Shown: piece after piece, positions 5,494-6,620 of the stretch
How positions within the stretch are numbered: the stretch's first letter is position 1
How the letters are laid out: each line of letters begins with the position of its first letter
Source of the DNA: an uncultured Actinomycetes bacterium
Lineage (GTDB): Bacteria > Actinomycetota > Thermoleophilia > Solirubrobacterales > 70-9
DNA: 6,620 nucleotides
Direction of reading: 5' to 3'
NCBI GenBank assembly: GCA_946886425.1
Contig: CAMPIP010000128.1
Location: 1-6,620, forward strand
The notes under the pieces: generated by a model
Told to the model about the DNA's origin: nothing
The model's input: the letters and a program-made list of their open reading frames with translations, nothing else
The model's database searches: none
Made by a program: the position numbers and the translations under genes

Positions 5494-6620
5494 GTGGCCA
5501 CCGTCCGCTCAGTCCTCGCCAGGCTCTCGCCGCGCGGCCGCATCGCCCTCGGCGGCGCCGCGGTGGCGATCGTGGTCCTGCTCTTCGTGATGTTCCAGAT
5601 GGCGACCAAGCAGAGCTACTCGACGCTCGCCTCCGGGGTCGACCCAGCCGAAACCGGGGAGATCACCGGCGTTCTCGAAGGCAAGGGGATCGCCTACGAG
5701 GTGAAGAACGACGGCACCGCGGTGGCGGTCGCCGAGGCCGACGTCTCCAAGGCGCGGATCGCGCTGGCCGAAAGCGACGTGGTCGGCGGCAGCAAACCGG
5801 GCTTCGAGCTGTTCGACAAGCAGCAGTTCGGGGCCAGCGACTTCCAGCAGAAGGTCACCTACCAGCGGGCCCTGGAGGGCGAACTGGAACGGACCATCTC
5901 CCAGGTCGAAGGGGTCAGTGACGTGACCGTGCAGCTGACCCTGCCCGAAGACCAGCTGTTCGCGGCGGAATCGGTGCAGCCAACCGCCGCGGTCTTGATC
6001 GGGACCGCTTCCGGGCGGCTCGGGGCGGGCTCGGTGCGCGGAGTCGCCAACCTGGTTGCCTCCAGCGTCGAAGGGCTCGACGCCAAGGACGTGACGATCA
6101 CCGACTCCAGCGGCACGACCCTGTGGCCGGCCGGGGCCGGCGGAGCGGGCGGCGGGGTCTCCAAGCAGGCTGTCGAGGCCCGCTACGAGCAGGGCCTGGA
6201 AGCGCGGCTGGACGCGCTGCTGGTGCGGACGATCGGCCCCGACAAGGGGCGGGTCCAGGTCCAGGCCGACATCGACGCCGACCGCACCACCCAGAGCAAA
6301 CTCGAGTACGCCGACAAAGGCACGCCGCTCGACCGCAACACGGAAGACGAGTCGTTGCAGGGCGCCGGGGCCGGGGTCGCCGGCGGCGCCGCGGGCGCGG
6401 CCGGCAACATCCCCAGCTACGGGGCCGGGGCGGGGGCGGGGGGCGGCGACTCCAAATACCAGCGCAGCAGCGAGGAGGCGACCTACGGCGTCGACAAGAC
6501 CGTCACCCGCACCCAGGTGGCGCCGGGCAGCGTCAAACGCCAGGACGTCGCGCTGGTCGTCGACAAATCGGTGCCGCCGGCGGAACTGAAAGAGCTGGAG
6601 ACGGCGGTCGCCGCGGCGCG
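5494..6620 (+). CDS. fliF: Flagellar M-ring protein FliF (partial, 3' end outside window)
   Basis: The first 375 residues of the MS-ring protein, open to the window end; the family is usually 500-570 residues. Residues 17-34 form the first membrane segment after a short basic N-terminus. The YscJ/FliF ring-building domains follow: YSTLASGVDPAETGEI at 42-57, then PGFELFDKQQFGASDFQQKV at 102-121 and TYQRALEGELERTI, then VTVQLTLPEDQLF at 144-156. These match FliF closely. The beta-collar region has a Gly/Ala-rich loop at about 290-319 and resumes with TYGVDKTVTRTQVAPGSVKR. The second membrane segment and the FliG-binding tail are outside the window. About 34 copies form the MS ring, the base on which rod, C ring and export gate assemble. 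The GTG at 5494 lies three bases after fliE, with AGG eight bases before it, and gives the expected short cytoplasmic N-terminus. Confidence 0.95.
   Translation, partial: MATVRSVLARLSPRGRIALGGAAVAIVVLLFVMFQMATKQSYSTLASGVDPAETGEITGVLEGKGIAYEVKNDGTAVAVAEADVSKARIALAESDVVGGSKPGFELFDKQQFGASDFQQKVTYQRALEGELERTISQVEGVSDVTVQLTLPEDQLFAAESVQPTAAVLIGTASGRLGAGSVRGVANLVASSVEGLDAKDVTITDSSGTTLWPAGAGGAGGGVSKQAVEARYEQGLEARLDALLVRTIGPDKGRVQVQADIDADRTTQSKLEYADKGTPLDRNTEDESLQGAGAGVAGGAAGAAGNIPSYGAGAGAGGGDSKYQRSSEEATYGVDKTVTRTQVAPGSVKRQDVALVVDKSVPPAELKELETAVAAA

Noticed and set aside
1..6620. tRNA, rRNA, CRISPR array, transposase or phage attachment site
   Set aside because: No regularly spaced repeats, no cloverleaf or rRNA-like stretches, no transposase motifs or terminal inverted repeats were seen, and genes fill nearly all the window.

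Overview
The window is very GC-rich DNA, with strong G/C at third codon positions, GTG as well as ATG starts, and tightly overlapping genes. This fits a flagellated high-GC actinobacterium. A member of Thermoleophilia/Solirubrobacterales is my best guess, but it rests on composition and gene style only and is low confidence. Seven protein genes fill the window almost without gaps. There is no RNA gene, CRISPR array, insertion sequence or gene-free stretch longer than about 80 bases.

Positions 1-2007 (+ strand) hold the end of an ABC importer operon: the C-terminus of an ATPase, a permease, and a lipoprotein substrate-binding protein. The binding protein has the ThiY/NMT1 look, so the likely cargo is a thiamine pyrimidine precursor or related molecule. 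Positions 1980-4274 (- strand) encode a 764-residue soluble PAS-GAF-GGDEF-EAL protein. Both its diguanylate cyclase and its c-di-GMP phosphodiesterase motifs look intact, as does the product-inhibition site. Its 3' end overlaps the binding-protein gene tail-to-tail by 28 bases.

Positions 4353-6620 (+ strand) hold the start of a flagellar basal-body operon, flgB-flgC-fliE-fliF, in the order known from the Bacillus fla/che operon. Three genes are joined by stop/start overlaps, and fliF is cut by the window end. FlgB and FlgC are rod proteins, FliE joins the rod to the MS ring, and FliF forms that ring.

The most informative non-coding element is the 78-base divergent region between the c-di-GMP gene and flgB. 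On the flgB side it carries an 11-of-12 match to the flagellar sigma-28 promoter (TAAA, 15-base spacer, GCCGATTA). On the opposite strand a perfect GCCGATAA box sits just before the c-di-GMP gene, though without a good -35. This suggests, but does not prove, that the c-di-GMP enzyme is co-regulated with flagellar assembly. I see ordinary gene families in an interesting arrangement, and no clearly novel system.
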